In this document: positions 42,586-51,724 of the stretch, one piece after another
How positions within the stretch are numbered: the first letter of the stretch is position 1
How the letters are laid out: each line of letters starts with the position of its first letter
DNA from: Acidobacteriota bacterium
GTDB taxonomy: Bacteria > Acidobacteriota > Terriglobia > Bryobacterales > Bryobacteraceae
Reading direction: 5' to 3'
Assembly (NCBI GenBank): GCA_025350695.1
Contig: JANXXI010000125.1
Coordinates: forward strand, 1-52,077
DNA: 52,077 nt
Program-made: the position numbers and the translations under genes
Notes under the pieces: generated by a model
Seen by the model: the letters and a program-made list of their open reading frames with translations, nothing else
Databases searched by the model: none
Told to the model about the DNA's origin: nothing

Positions 42586-43952
42586 TGGCGGCTGAAAAAC
42601 CGGCTTTACTTCGACAGATTGGCCTCACTAGCGCCACGGCGCTTGTCATCTCCAACATGGTGGGGACCGGCATTTTTACCACCACAGGCTTCCTGGCCGG
42701 AGATTTAGGTGACCTTTCGTTGGTGTTGGGCATTTGGATTGCCGGCGCAATTTGCGCACTGGCCGGAGCGTTTTGTTATTCCGAATTAGGAATCAATTTT
42801 CCCAGTTCCGGTGGCGAGTATGTCTACTTAACCGAGGCTATTGGCCCGGCGGCCGGCTTCATGGTGGGGTGGATTTCCCTCGTAGCGGGTTTTTCCGGCC
42901 CAATTGCTTTGGCGGCGGTGGCCTTCGCCGAATATGTTGGTTACTTCTTTCCCGCCGTGAAAATGGAAAACGCCCACGTTCTATTCGCCGGACTCAAAGT
43001 GGGTCCCGGACATCTTGTGGCCTGTAGTTTGGTGGCGTTGTTCACCATCTTGAATATGTTTGGAGTGGGACGCATTGCGAAATTGCAAAACGTTTTGACC
43101 GGCATAAAGCTTGCTGTGATCATCGGCTTCATCATTCTTGGCTTTACCGTGGGGCACGGTAATTGGGCGAATTTTTCGCAGAACGCCGTGCGCACCAGCA
43201 CGATGAACATTCCGTCGCAATTTTCCATAAGTCTGATCTTCATTTACTTGGCGTATAGCGGATGGAACGCGGCAACCTATGTTGCCGAAGAGGTACAGAA
43301 CCCTGAGCGTACACTGCCTCTTGCGTTGACCCTCGGCACATTGATTGTGACGGTATTGTTTGTTGGATTGAACTTGGTCTTCATTTACGCCCAACCTTTG
43401 GAACAGATGAAGGGGGTGGTGGCGATTGGTACGCTTTCGGCTTCCCATCTTTTCGGACCACAGATCTCTGGAATCTTTGGATTTCTGATGGCTGTTTCCC
43501 TCATGGCGACGGTGAATGCCATGGTGACCATCGGCCCGCGCGTCTATTACGCGATGGCAAAGAACAAGGCGTTTTTTCCGGCAGCCGCTGTAGTTCACGA
43601 GAAGTGGCGAACTCCCGTGAATGCAATTTTGATGCAGGGCGCCTTCACTATTCTAATGACGCTGAGTGATTTCAAAAACTTGATCTTCTACATCGGCTTC
43701 CTGCTGAATGCATTCAGCGTGATCGCCGTGGCCTGCCTGTTCATCTTCCGCAAACGGCCAGGTTGGCAGAAGGTTGGCGTGGTCAGCTTCGCTTGGCCTC
43801 TGATCCCGGTGTTCTACATCCTGGTGGGCTCATGGATTGCATTTCAAGGGATCTTGATGAACCCCACAATTTCGCTAGCTTGCCTGGGGACGGTGGCGGT
43901 AGGCGCGGTTGCTTATCAGATTTGGTTGGCGCCGAAGACCGTGCGCGGGTAA
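42585..43952 (+). CDS. APC-family amino acid permease
   Basis: A 455-residue transporter with about 12 helices. It opens with the family's unwound helix 1 (LVISNMVGTGIFTTTGFLAG), ELGINFPSSGGEYVYLTEAIGP in helix 2-3, AYSGWNAATYVAEEVQNPERTLP in helix 6 and GPRVYYAMAKNKAFFPA later. Substrate class not resolvable; the helix-1 pattern GTGIF is general. Coupled to the SDR gene by overlapping TAATG. Confidence 0.88.
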   Translation: MAAEKPALLRQIGLTSATALVISNMVGTGIFTTTGFLAGDLGDLSLVLGIWIAGAICALAGAFCYSELGINFPSSGGEYVYLTEAIGPAAGFMVGWISLVAGFSGPIALAAVAFAEYVGYFFPAVKMENAHVLFAGLKVGPGHLVACSLVALFTILNMFGVGRIAKLQNVLTGIKLAVIIGFIILGFTVGHGNWANFSQNAVRTSTMNIPSQFSISLIFIYLAYSGWNAATYVAEEVQNPERTLPLALTLGTLIVTVLFVGLNLVFIYAQPLEQMKGVVAIGTLSASHLFGPQISGIFGFLMAVSLMATVNAMVTIGPRVYYAMAKNKAFFPAAAVVHEKWRTPVNAILMQGAFTILMTLSDFKNLIFYIGFLLNAFSVIAVACLFIFRKRPGWQKVGVVSFAWPLIPVFYILVGSWIAFQGILMNPTISLACLGTVAVGAVAYQIWLAPKTVRG

Positions 43953-44039
43953 ACCCAGTTCCAAAGTTCCGGCCCACAACGGTTACATCGCGAAACTTTG
44001 TTTGAGCATTTTCCTGCTTTCACACCACTAATACTTTGA

Positions 44040-44924
44040 TTGCCCCCTTTACAAAAACCACGCCGTGAACGGCTGCGGTACGATGCCGTACTAAAGGACC
44101 TCTTTCAGCGCGACCATCCCACATTGCTTACTCAGCTAATCGGGCTCGATCCGCGATCTAGCGGCATAGGCGTAAAACAAACGCTAAACGTCGAACTAGC
44201 AATCATCGAAGAGCGCCGGGCCGACCTACTTTTTGAATTGGAGGACGGGTCACTGTTTCTGCTTGACATCCAGAGTACAAACGATAGCGCCATGGGTTAC
44301 CGCGTCGGCATCTATACACTCCTGGGGTCACAAAAATACAAACGGAAGGTCCGGGCAGTAGTGCTCTATACGGGGATGGAAAGAATGCGGATGCAGGGGC
44401 ATTTGGACGCTGGTTCCGCGAAGGTGGACTACGAATTGGTTGACATCCGTGACATTAGCGCCGAGACGCTGCTTCGTGGCGGCCCAGGGGATTGGGCTTT
44501 AGCTTTGCTCGCCAAAGGCGGACCGGAGAGGATGCACGAAATCATCTTAAAAGCCATGAAGCTGAAGAGCCCGAAAAGAGAGCGACTGTTGACTCAACTA
44601 TCCGTGCTGGCCGGGTTGCGGCGCTTGGACAAAACGATCAGAATGGAGATGGAGCAAATGAGCGAATACGTTGACATCCAAAAAAACGTGATCCTGCGGG
44701 ACATTTGGCGAGACGGTCTGGCCAAAGGCAAGGCTGAAGGCAAGGCTGAAGGTAAGGCTGAGGGCGCTATTGCCATATTGTCCGGTCAGATGGAAGAGAA
44801 ATTCGGCCCATTGCCTTCTTGGGTTGCCGCCCGGCTACGCAAGGCAACTCCCACTCAGACCCAACTATGGAGCCGCAAGGTTTTGACCGCCGCCACATTG
44901 GAAGCGGTGGTCGGCCGAAAGTAG
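44040..44924 (+). CDS. Rpn/PDDEXK-family nuclease-like protein
   Basis: A 294-residue protein of the Rpn/YhgA/DUF4351-like group, whose known members are PD-(D/E)XK nucleases that promote recombination and can act in defence. RYDAVLKDLFQRDHPTLL opens the family, then ERRADLLFELEDGSLFLLDIQSTND gives the D...D-x-Q catalytic strand. The C-terminus holds a tandem KAEG repeat at about 230-241. Its start is TTG; TAATAC lies 5-10 bases upstream and no Shine-Dalgarno is present. No partner nearby. Confidence 0.75.
   Translation: MPPLQKPRRERLRYDAVLKDLFQRDHPTLLTQLIGLDPRSSGIGVKQTLNVELAIIEERRADLLFELEDGSLFLLDIQSTNDSAMGYRVGIYTLLGSQKYKRKVRAVVLYTGMERMRMQGHLDAGSAKVDYELVDIRDISAETLLRGGPGDWALALLAKGGPERMHEIILKAMKLKSPKRERLLTQLSVLAGLRRLDKTIRMEMEQMSEYVDIQKNVILRDIWRDGLAKGKAEGKAEGKAEGAIAILSGQMEEKFGPLPSWVAARLRKATPTQTQLWSRKVLTAATLEAVVGRK
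44727..44762 (+). repeat. Three tandem 12-bp copies inside the Rpn-like gene
   Basis: GGCAAGGCTGAA twice then GGTAAGGCTGAG, encoding KAEG three times. A length-variable microsatellite-like stretch just before the DUF4351 tail; it keeps the frame, so copy number could vary without breaking the gene. Confidence 0.8.
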
Positions 44925-44956
44925 CCGTCTGCCGTCAATCCCCCGCACATCCGCGA

Positions 44957-44962
44957 TATGAT
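44957..44962 (+). promoter_or_regulatory. -10 element TATGAT, leaderless start
   Basis: TATGAT ends 7 bases before the ATG at 44970. No Shine-Dalgarno is present. A frame from 44958 exists but would begin inside this box. Confidence 0.55.
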
Positions 44963-44969
44963 AACAGGC

Positions 44970-45941
44970 ATGTCTACCTCACGTCGCGAATTTCTGCAGA
45001 CCGCAGCCGCTCTCACTCTTGCCTCCACTGAAATCAATGCCGCTACCGGTATGCCGATGCGGCCATTCGGCCGTACCACCAAAAGAAACGTCTCCATCCT
45101 AGCCTTCGGTTGCGGGTCCCGCTTCCTTATGTACAAAGAGGAAGATAAAGCGCTTGCCGCAATTAATCGCGCGCTCGACCTCGGTATCACCTATCTGGAT
45201 ACGGCATTCAGCTACGGCAACGGCTTAAGCGAAGAGCGGGTAGGCAAAGTGATGGCAACGCGCCGCAGCGAAGTCTGGCTCACCACGAAGATCAATAAAC
45301 GCAACGGCGACGAAGCTATGAAGATCATCGAGGCCAGCATGAAGCGCCTCCAAACCGATCACGTAGACCTGCTGCACGTTCACGCGCTGATGGACGAGGA
45401 AGATCTGAAGGCCATTGAAGCTCCCGACGGTGTTCTGAAGCGCTTGTATCAGCTTCGCGATCAGAAAGTGGCCCACAACATCGGCATTACCTGCCATCAC
45501 AATCCCGGCGTCCTCAAAATGGCGTTGGAACATAACGACTTCGATTGCACCCAGATGGCGCTCAACGGTGCGCTGGTAGGAATGAAGAACGTCACCGGCG
45601 GCATGGATATTAACCCCTTTGATATGAGTCATAGCTTTGAATCCGTGGCGCTTCCCGTGGCTCTAAAGAAAAAGATGGGTGTCACGGCAATGAAGATATT
45701 TGGGCAGGAAAAGCTGGTTGGCAAGGCTCCTCTGGATAAACTGGTCCATTATTCGATGTCGCTGCCCGTGTCGTCGGCCGTGATCGGTATGCCCAAGATG
45801 GAACAAATTGATCAGAATGTCGGTATCGCCAAAGCGTTTCACCCGTTGCCGAAAAAAGAAATGAAACATTTTTCCGACGGCTTGGCCGAACAACACAAGA
45901 TGGCGCTTGATCGCTTCTTCGCGAATCACGAAGACGCGTAG
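44970..45941 (+). CDS. Aldo/keto reductase, Tat-exported
   Basis: A 323-residue TIM-barrel reductase. The tetrad is D77 (YLDTAFSYG), Y82, K107 (LTTKINK) and H138 (LLHVHAL). It carries a twin-arginine signal (SRREFLQTAAALTLAS), unusual for this normally cytoplasmic fold but typical of Acidobacteria and Planctomycetes paralogues. I chose the ATG at 44970 because the Tat motif starts there and a -10 box sits 7 bases ahead. Substrate unknown. The C-terminal VSSAVIGMPKMEQIDQNV region is intact. Confidence 0.87.
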   Translation: MSTSRREFLQTAAALTLASTEINAATGMPMRPFGRTTKRNVSILAFGCGSRFLMYKEEDKALAAINRALDLGITYLDTAFSYGNGLSEERVGKVMATRRSEVWLTTKINKRNGDEAMKIIEASMKRLQTDHVDLLHVHALMDEEDLKAIEAPDGVLKRLYQLRDQKVAHNIGITCHHNPGVLKMALEHNDFDCTQMALNGALVGMKNVTGGMDINPFDMSHSFESVALPVALKKKMGVTAMKIFGQEKLVGKAPLDKLVHYSMSLPVSSAVIGMPKMEQIDQNVGIAKAFHPLPKKEMKHFSDGLAEQHKMALDRFFANHEDA

Positions 45942-46077
45942 CGCATCTGTTTTGGGGAGGGGGAACCATGATGAAACTTTCGCGCGTCGAAATCCCCCCT
46001 ATCTGTGCATTTTGGAACGTACCACACATCCGTTGGATCCTCCTTTGACGTTACTTTTGCCGTCGGAACGGCGCACT

Positions 46078-46103
46078 GGCGATAGGGATAGTAACCTATC
46101 GCC
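46078..46103. repeat. 9-bp perfect inverted repeat in a long intergenic gap
   Basis: GGCGATAGG (46078-46086), loop GATAGTAA, CCTATCGCC (46095-46103). It lies in the 397-base gap 45942-46338, which has no gene I can support. No T run follows. The rest of the gap holds an AT-rich stretch with a weak ACCTT/AAGGT stem near 46240-46262 and a TAATAT at about 46290-46295. Confidence 0.6.
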
Positions 46104-46338
46104 CCTATCGATGCCCCACCTCTTTCCCCACGCTATTTTCGCTAGATTAAAGACTCTCCACCGATGTGGGTACCAGTGTAAAGCAAACGCACTACGCCCC
46201 CCGCATGAAATTACTTAATCTCGCACCCTGCGGATCTATACCTTCCTTTCAAAAAAAGGTAGATTTTAGTGTCGGTGTTTGCACTACATAATATGACCGG
46301 TTCCCAAACAAGTAGGAATCGGCAGTCCGGGAGGGGAA

Positions 46339-47352
46339 ATGTTACAAGGACCTGGGGAACGCGTCCAGACTTTGGTGGGTCAGTCACCAAAGCTCCATCA
46401 GGTGAGTCGTTTAATCGAGAAAATGGCGGTAAGCCGGAACTCGGTTCTTATACTAGGGGAATGCGGAACGGGTAAAGAAGTTGTAGCCCGTTCCATATAC
46501 AACAAGAATCCGAAAGGAAATTTCGTTACCATCGATTGTTCGTCACTAGTCGGACCTCTGATGGAAAGCGAATTGTTCGGCCACATGAAAGGGTCGTTCA
46601 CGGGGGCGGTCAACTCTAAGATCGGTCTACTAGAGTTGGCTAACACGGGGACAGCGTTTTTCGACGAAATTGGCGAATTGCCTTTAGATCTGCAAGCCAA
46701 GCTGCTGCGTGTGATTCAGGAGAAAGAATTCCGGCCAGTGGGGTCGCTGGTGACCAAGAAGTCGGATTTCCGGATTATTGCCGCAACCAACAAGGATCTG
46801 GAAAAGGAAGTTGAAAAAGGAACCTTTCGCAAGGATTTGTATTACCGGCTTAAAGTAGTCAATTTGCGATTGGCCCCACTACGCGAACGGCGGGAAGACA
46901 TTCCAGCGCTTGCCGCTCACTTTCTGCAACGGTACGGCAGCGGCCACGTTTTCACTCAGGAGTGCATGGAAGCATTTCTCGTGTATGACTGGCCAGGAAA
47001 CGTTCGGGAATTGCAACACGCCATTGAAGGCATGACGGCGGTTCACACCGGACCGTTGCTTCACGTCTACGATCTGCCCAGTTCGATCCGTAACTTCTTA
47101 CATACCCAGAGGCTACCGGCAAGGGCTGTGGCTGCTTCGGCAAGCTCCAGTGGCAATTACGTCAGCGCCCCGTCGCTTGAACTTAGGGAGTTTCCCGATT
47201 GCCCTATCCCTACACTTATGGAGGCGGAAAGGCGTATGATACTACAAGCGCTGGAATTTACAAAAGGCGATCGGCTTGCTGCGTCTATGATCTTAGGTAT
47301 CGGCAGGACGACCCTTTACAGGAAACTAAAGGAATATCAGTTAGCTGCATGA
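46339..47352 (+). CDS. Sigma-54-dependent activator lacking a sensor domain
   Basis: A 337-residue AAA+ enhancer-binding protein that would open sigma-54 promoters. Walker A is GECGTGKE (40-47), the sigma-contacting loop is GSFTGA (85-90) where GAFTGA is usual, Walker B AFFDEI (106-111) and sensor FRIIAATN. The tail holds a Fis-type HTH (ALEFTKGDRLAASMILGIGRTTLYRKLKEY). There is no receiver, GAF or PAS domain, so activity must be controlled by something else. GGAGGGG lies before the ATG. The next gene, 58 bases on, is a receiver protein. Confidence 0.9.
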   Translation: MLQGPGERVQTLVGQSPKLHQVSRLIEKMAVSRNSVLILGECGTGKEVVARSIYNKNPKGNFVTIDCSSLVGPLMESELFGHMKGSFTGAVNSKIGLLELANTGTAFFDEIGELPLDLQAKLLRVIQEKEFRPVGSLVTKKSDFRIIAATNKDLEKEVEKGTFRKDLYYRLKVVNLRLAPLRERREDIPALAAHFLQRYGSGHVFTQECMEAFLVYDWPGNVRELQHAIEGMTAVHTGPLLHVYDLPSSIRNFLHTQRLPARAVAASASSSGNYVSAPSLELREFPDCPIPTLMEAERRMILQALEFTKGDRLAASMILGIGRTTLYRKLKEYQLAA

Positions 47353-47355
47353 GAA

Positions 47356-47371
47356 CTTTCGTAACCGAAAG
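47356..47371. promoter_or_regulatory. Small hairpin between activator and receiver genes
   Basis: CTTTCG, TAAC, CGAAAG is a perfect 6-bp stem with a tetraloop just after the activator's stop. A second TTCCT-TAG-AGGAA stem follows at about 47376-47388. No T run, so transcription probably continues; it could stabilise or process the joint message. Confidence 0.4.
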
Positions 47372-47410
47372 CCACTTCCTTAGAGGAAAAGGCAAATAGG
47401 AGGAAGCTGA

Positions 47411-48310
47411 ATGTCATCTCCCCCCAATTGGAACTTACTTGTAGTTGCAAGTGATCCATGGGACGCTGGTTTAGTCAACGAAGCGCTCAGTGAGCTTGAA
47501 GAAAGCCAATATGCCCGCTCGTTTCAGCGGACAATCAGTTGGCAGCGCGCCGAGTGCTTAGACGATGCGCTGGATCTTGCCGCGACGGGTCACTACGACG
47601 CCGCCCTGTGTGATTTGCAGCTTTCCGATTGCGAAGGCCTGCATACGTTTCTGCGATTGCACGAACGGGCTCCCAGAATGCCGGTGATCGTGCTGGTTGA
47701 TCGCGCCTTGGAAGATCTGGGAATAGCCGCCATGCGCGAAGGCGCCAGCGACTATCTGCTCAAAGAGGAGTTTGATTGTATCCCCTTAGCACGCTCCTTG
47801 CGATATGCGATGGACCGCAGCCAAACGGACAAGGCATCGCGGGCTAATCGCGGAGTGGACAAACTTACAGGCCTGCTCGATGAAGAAGAGTTCCGGATTC
47901 GTGCGGGATATGCTCTGGAGCTTGCGGCCAGCATTGGACTCGGTGCATCCCTAACAGTTGCAGAACTGGTGCTTGCCGATCCCAGTTCTGTACCCATGGC
48001 TCGCACATTGGATGTTTTGGAAATTGCCGAGCGAATGCGTAGCATCTTCGAACCGCCAGACTTAGTAGGTCGGCTGGGCCCCGCAAGGTTTGCCGCTCTG
48101 CGTATTTCCAGAAGCGATGCGAAACCACCTACCGACTGGATTTCGCCTTCGGGCATTGCCGTGGTCTATGGCAAGGCGCAGGCGCCGGTTGGGGCTTCCG
48201 CAACTTTGCCTCTGTTGATGGGTGAGGCCGTTCGGGAACTTTCGCAAAATAGGCTTGAAGTGATGGATACATACCCCGAAAAAGTGGCGCGCCGCGCTTC
48301 AGCGGTTTGA
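47411..48310 (+). CDS. Receiver domain with degenerate GGDEF domain
   Basis: A 299-residue response-regulator-like protein. The receiver (about 5-125) keeps D68 (CDLQLSD) and K118 (YLLKEE), so phosphorylation is possible. Residues 148-250 retain the GGDEF fold landmarks (DKLTGLLDEEEFRIRAG), but the catalytic signature reads RLGPARFAAL instead of RxGGDEFxxL, so no c-di-GMP can be made. It may be a protein-protein or nucleotide-sensing output. A clear GGAGG lies before the ATG. The preceding sigma-54 activator lacks a receiver, and this gene could supply control in trans. Confidence 0.75.
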   Translation: MSSPPNWNLLVVASDPWDAGLVNEALSELEESQYARSFQRTISWQRAECLDDALDLAATGHYDAALCDLQLSDCEGLHTFLRLHERAPRMPVIVLVDRALEDLGIAAMREGASDYLLKEEFDCIPLARSLRYAMDRSQTDKASRANRGVDKLTGLLDEEEFRIRAGYALELAASIGLGASLTVAELVLADPSSVPMARTLDVLEIAERMRSIFEPPDLVGRLGPARFAALRISRSDAKPPTDWISPSGIAVVYGKAQAPVGASATLPLLMGEAVRELSQNRLEVMDTYPEKVARRASAV

Positions 48311-48338
48311 CTCTCCATCGGATTAACTTGAATCCCGT

Positions 48339-49379
48339 TTGAAACTCGCACTCGACGCCACATACAGCACGGGCCGCAACCTCACGGGGGTCGGCATCTA
48401 TTCAAGGGAAATTCTCTGGGGCTTGGCGCTAGCTCACCCGGAAGTTGACTTCCGCTACTGCTACCGTCCTCAACGTTTCCTCGCAGGCAGACGCGAACAG
48501 TTCCCATCAAACGTCCGCATTCGATTGCTCAATGACGCTCCGTTCCTGCCTGGGTTCGAATTTCTGCATGGGCTGAACCAACGCCTTCCTCGGCGCAAGG
48601 CAAAGCGCTTTGTAACCACCTTCCACGACCTGTTCGTAATGACCGCCGATTATTCGACCGAGGAATTCAAACAACGCTTCACCGAGCAAGCCCGAGATGC
48701 AGCTCAGCGTTCCGACCTGATCATTTGTGTCTCCGCTTTCACCGCCAATCAAGTGCATGAATTGCTGCATGTGGAGAAGTCAAAACTGCGCGTAGTGCAT
48801 CACGGCATCCGTTTTCCAGCCCCAAATCAGGAGCCGCTTTCGCTCAACCGGGAAGAGAAGGTGATTCTATTCGTCGGCGCGTTGCAAAAGCGGAAGAACT
48901 TGGTGCGGCTGATCAAGGCATTTGAACAGGTGGGACCGGAGTGGCGCTTGGTGCTCGCCGGTTCTCACGGTTTCGGCGCTGAGGAGATTTTGGATCAGGT
49001 GGCGAACAGCCCACGAAGCGCCGATATTGCCCTGCCTGGCTATATCAGCGACGAAAAACTCGAACACTATTACGCCAATTGCGACATTTTCGCGTTCCCA
49101 TCGTTGGATGAAGGTTTCGGAATTCCAGTGCTCGAAGCCATGGCCTGGGGCATTCCAGTTCTTACCTCAAATCGTTCCGCCATCCCAGAAATCACCGGAG
49201 ATGCCGCCCTGCACGTCGATCCGGAGGATGACGAGGAGATGGCCTTCGCCCTGAAGACCCTGACTTCGCAAGAAGGCCTGCGTCGAAAATTGTCGCAAAT
49301 GGGAATGGAACGTGCCGCTCAGTTCAGTTGGGAAACAGCAGTGGATCAAACCTGGGCCGTTTACAAAGAACTGTTCTAG
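48339..49379 (+). CDS. GT4-family glycosyltransferase
   Basis: A 346-residue GT-B enzyme of the mannosyltransferase-like branch. It starts KLALDATYSTGRNLTGVGIYSREIL (loop that grips the donor), has LFVGALQKRKNLVRLIKAFE in the C-lobe and FAFPSLDEGFGIPVLEAMAWGIPVLTS, the E-x7-E donor site. Start is TTG; no strong Shine-Dalgarno. The gap from the response regulator is 28 bases. Acceptor unknown. Confidence 0.88.
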   Translation: MKLALDATYSTGRNLTGVGIYSREILWGLALAHPEVDFRYCYRPQRFLAGRREQFPSNVRIRLLNDAPFLPGFEFLHGLNQRLPRRKAKRFVTTFHDLFVMTADYSTEEFKQRFTEQARDAAQRSDLIICVSAFTANQVHELLHVEKSKLRVVHHGIRFPAPNQEPLSLNREEKVILFVGALQKRKNLVRLIKAFEQVGPEWRLVLAGSHGFGAEEILDQVANSPRSADIALPGYISDEKLEHYYANCDIFAFPSLDEGFGIPVLEAMAWGIPVLTSNRSAIPEITGDAALHVDPEDDEEMAFALKTLTSQEGLRRKLSQMGMERAAQFSWETAVDQTWAVYKELF

Positions 49380-49390
49380 GAAAGTTGAAA

Positions 49391-49768
49391 CTACTTTGAA
49401 TCTTCTTCCAGCGATATTTTCAAGGCTTTCAGAAATTTTTGATCTTGAGACGTCCAGGTAACTTTGTGCGTCTCTCCGGCCGGCATGCTATCAGCCATAT
49501 CGCCATCGGATCCGTTAGGGTCACGCTTGTTAAACCCGATTGTGGCTTCCAACACCAGGAAAACATCGTATCCAGCGCGCTTGATCTCGCCAATCGCCCC
49601 TGCAATGCGGTCCGAATCGGCAAGCGATTCGTTAATCGCGTTCCCGAGATCCTGCATCAAGTCTTTCAATTGATCGTCCAAAGGAAGTCTCTCGCCTCTC
49701 CCAGCGCGGGTACTCTTAGAATACCATTGTTGCCGCTCGGCATCTCCGTGATCTTCAAACATGTCCAC
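49391..49768 (-). CDS. Hypothetical protein
   Basis: 125 residues, acidic, not recognised. No signal peptide or membrane helix. The N-terminal half is helical (DDQLKDLMQDLGNAINESLADSDRIAGAIGEIKRAG) and the second half could be a beta-rich end (YDVFLVLEATIGF). It starts GTG at 49768, or ATG at 49762. It lies convergent to the glycosyltransferase and divergent from the membrane protein. Codon use looks normal for the window, so a real gene is likely. Confidence 0.5.
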   Translation of the reverse strand: MDMFEDHGDAERQQWYSKSTRAGRGERLPLDDQLKDLMQDLGNAINESLADSDRIAGAIGEIKRAGYDVFLVLEATIGFNKRDPNGSDGDMADSMPAGETHKVTWTSQDQKFLKALKISLEEDSK

Positions 49769-49810
49769 TGAATCCTTATCGGCGGAATTCCGTCCAGTCT
49801 ACAGGACGCC

Positions 49811-49816
49811 TATAAT
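49811..49816 (+). promoter_or_regulatory. -10 element TATAAT before the small membrane protein
   Basis: A perfect TATAAT 18 bases before the ATG at 49835; unlike the leaderless sites, it would leave a short leader of about 11 bases. No convincing -35. Confidence 0.5.
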
Positions 49817-49834
49817 TGAAGTTGAGTTTCTTCT

Positions 49835-50086
49835 ATGTTCACTTTGGGTAAGCGGTTTATGGAACATGTCGTCCCGGGCGTTATTAAGCCGCTACGTGTA
49901 CTGTGGAACGAGGTTATCGGCTTCATTTTTATTTCTTTAGGCGTCGTCGGAGCCGGAAACGTTATCCGCTTCTATGGCGACGTAGAACAAGGCGGCCGCA
50001 TGTTCATCAGCGCCGCTTTTTCCATCGTTATGCTCTACTTCGGCATTACGTCTTTTTGGAAAGCCCGCAAAATCGGTAAAACTTGA
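49835..50086 (+). CDS. Small membrane protein
   Basis: 83 residues with two predicted helices (VIGFIFISLGVVGAGNVI and MFISAAFSIVMLYFGITSFW) and a basic C-terminus (KARKIGKT). Not assigned. It precedes the methylmalonyl-CoA mutase gene by 3 bases, so the two are probably co-transcribed. The linkage is notable because a membrane protein has no obvious role in this pathway. Confidence 0.6.
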   Translation: MFTLGKRFMEHVVPGVIKPLRVLWNEVIGFIFISLGVVGAGNVIRFYGDVEQGGRMFISAAFSIVMLYFGITSFWKARKIGKT

Positions 50087-50089
50087 TCG

Positions 50090-51577
50090 ATGGAAAGTCC
50101 AGGCCAGTTCCCCTACACTCGCGGCATCTACAAGGATATGTACCGCACTCGCCACTGGACCATGCGCCAGTATGCTGGGTTCGGCACTGCTGAGGAATCC
50201 AACAAGCGCTATCAATATTTGCTAAGCCAGGGCATCACCGGCCTCTCCGTGGCCTTCGACTTACCAACGCAAATGGGCCTTGATTCCGACCACCCGCTGG
50301 CGAAAGGCGAAGTAGGCCGCGTGGGCGTAGCCATCTGTTCCCTGGCCGACATGGAATTGCTGTTCGACAAGATCGAGCTGGAAAAAGTATCCACATCGAT
50401 GACCATCAACTCCACGGCGGCAATTCTTCTCGCGCTCTACATGCTGGTCGCCCGCCGCCAAGGAGCCGACCCAAAGAAGCTGCAAGGCACCATCCAAAAC
50501 GACATTTTGAAAGAGTACGCAGCCCGAGGGACTTACATCTACCCTCCCCGCGCGGCAATGCGCATCATCACCGACCTGTTCGCCTGGGCCCAGCAGGAGA
50601 TGCCGGAATGGAACACCATCTCCATCAGTGGCTACCACATTCGCGAAGCCGGTTCGACAGCCGTGCAAGAGGTGGCCTTCACCCTAGCCAACGCAATCGC
50701 CTATATTGACGCCGCGGTGAAGACAGGCCTCGCAGTGGACGACTTCGCCCCACGCCTCTCTTTCTTCTTCAACGCGCATAACGATTTCCTACAAGAGATT
50801 GCAAAATTCCGCGCCGCACGCCGGCTGTACTCCAAGATCATGCGCGACCGATTCGGCGCCAAAGACCCCAAAAGCATGATGCTTCGCTTCCATGCCCAAA
50901 CGGCCGGGTCAACGCTGACCGCACAGCAGCCCGACGTGAATCTGGTGCGCGTTACAATGCAAGCGCTGGCAGCCGTGCTGGGCGGCACGCAAAGCCTCCA
51001 CACCAACGGCCGCGACGAAGCGCTCGGTTTACCCACCGAGGAATCCGCTCGCCTTGCCTTGCGCACGCAGCAGATCATTGCCTATGAATCGGGCGTCACC
51101 GCCGAGCCCGACCCTCTAGGCGGCAGCGAGTGCATTGAACAGCTGACCTCTGAAATTGAAACCGCCGCCGAGCGGTACATTGAGCGCATCGACGGCATGG
51201 GCGGAGCACTGGCGGCGATTGAGTCGGGCTACATGCAGAGCGAGATTCAGGATGCGGCTTACGCTACGCAACGGGCCATCGAGTCGGGTAAACAGATCGT
51301 GGTAGGTGTGAATAAATTTCGAATGGAAGAATCGGCGCCGCCTCCGGCCTTCCGTGTGAATGCTGCAATGGAGCTCGGCCAATGTGAACGTTTGCGCGCG
51401 GTACGGGCGGCGCGTTCGTCTTCAACCGTGGCGAAAGAATTGTCGGCACTAGAAGCCGCCGCACGCAATGGATCGAATCTAATGCCGCACATCGTAGCAT
51501 CAGCCGAATCAATGGCGACAGTAGGCGAAATCTCCGACCGTCTGCGAGCAGTGTTCGGCGAACACCGCGAATCCTAA
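50090..51577 (+). CDS. Methylmalonyl-CoA mutase, catalytic (large) subunit
   Basis: A 495-residue coenzyme-B12-dependent mutase TIM barrel that interconverts methylmalonyl-CoA and succinyl-CoA, or a related acyl-CoA. Diagnostic blocks are [64 protein letters not shown] and [18 protein letters not shown]. The length shows the B12-binding domain is absent; it must be on a separate subunit, not seen in the window. [12 protein letters not shown] replaces the usual PLGGSYxVExLT. Whether it is a methylmalonyl- or isobutyryl-type mutase cannot be settled here. It follows the small membrane protein by 3 bases. Confidence 0.88.
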   Translation: MESPGQFPYTRGIYKDMYRTRHWTMRQYAGFGTAEESNKRYQYLLSQGITGLSVAFDLPTQMGLDSDHPLAKGEVGRVGVAICSLADMELLFDKIELEKVSTSMTINSTAAILLALYMLVARRQGADPKKLQGTIQNDILKEYAARGTYIYPPRAAMRIITDLFAWAQQEMPEWNTISISGYHIREAGSTAVQEVAFTLANAIAYIDAAVKTGLAVDDFAPRLSFFFNAHNDFLQEIAKFRAARRLYSKIMRDRFGAKDPKSMMLRFHAQTAGSTLTAQQPDVNLVRVTMQALAAVLGGTQSLHTNGRDEALGLPTEESARLALRTQQIIAYESGVTAEPDPLGGSECIEQLTSEIETAAERYIERIDGMGGALAAIESGYMQSEIQDAAYATQRAIESGKQIVVGVNKFRMEESAPPPAFRVNAAMELGQCERLRAVRAARSSSTVAKELSALEAAARNGSNLMPHIVASAESMATVGEISDRLRAVFGEHRES

Positions 51578-51618
51578 TAATCCGCAATTCTCCAGGCCTG
51601 CCGGTTAAAACACGTCCG

Positions 51619-51653
51619 AAGTGGGGTAGATCCCCTGGTCAGCCTGCTCGGGC
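51619..51653 (+). repeat. Partial two-hairpin repeat, copy D
   Basis: AAGTGGGGTAGATCCCCTGG then TCAGCCTGCTCGGG follows the order of copies A and B (AGTGGG, hairpin, AGCC, TG-TCAGG), but the hairpin stems are mostly lost. It lies in the 147-base gap after the mutase gene. Confidence 0.4.
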
Positions 51654-51724
51654 TTCACGGCAAGCCCCAAATCCCCATCCTCCCAGTAAAGAGTGTTAAG
51701 GTACGATAAACGTATTCGGAACCA

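Noticed and set aside
44727-44762. Possible CRISPR or satellite array
   Set aside because: Only three 12-bp copies with no spacers, in frame within a coding gene.
45942-46338. Sigma-54 promoter before the activator gene
   Set aside because: I looked for TGGC-N-TTGC-type -24/-12 elements and found none that fit spacing and bases.
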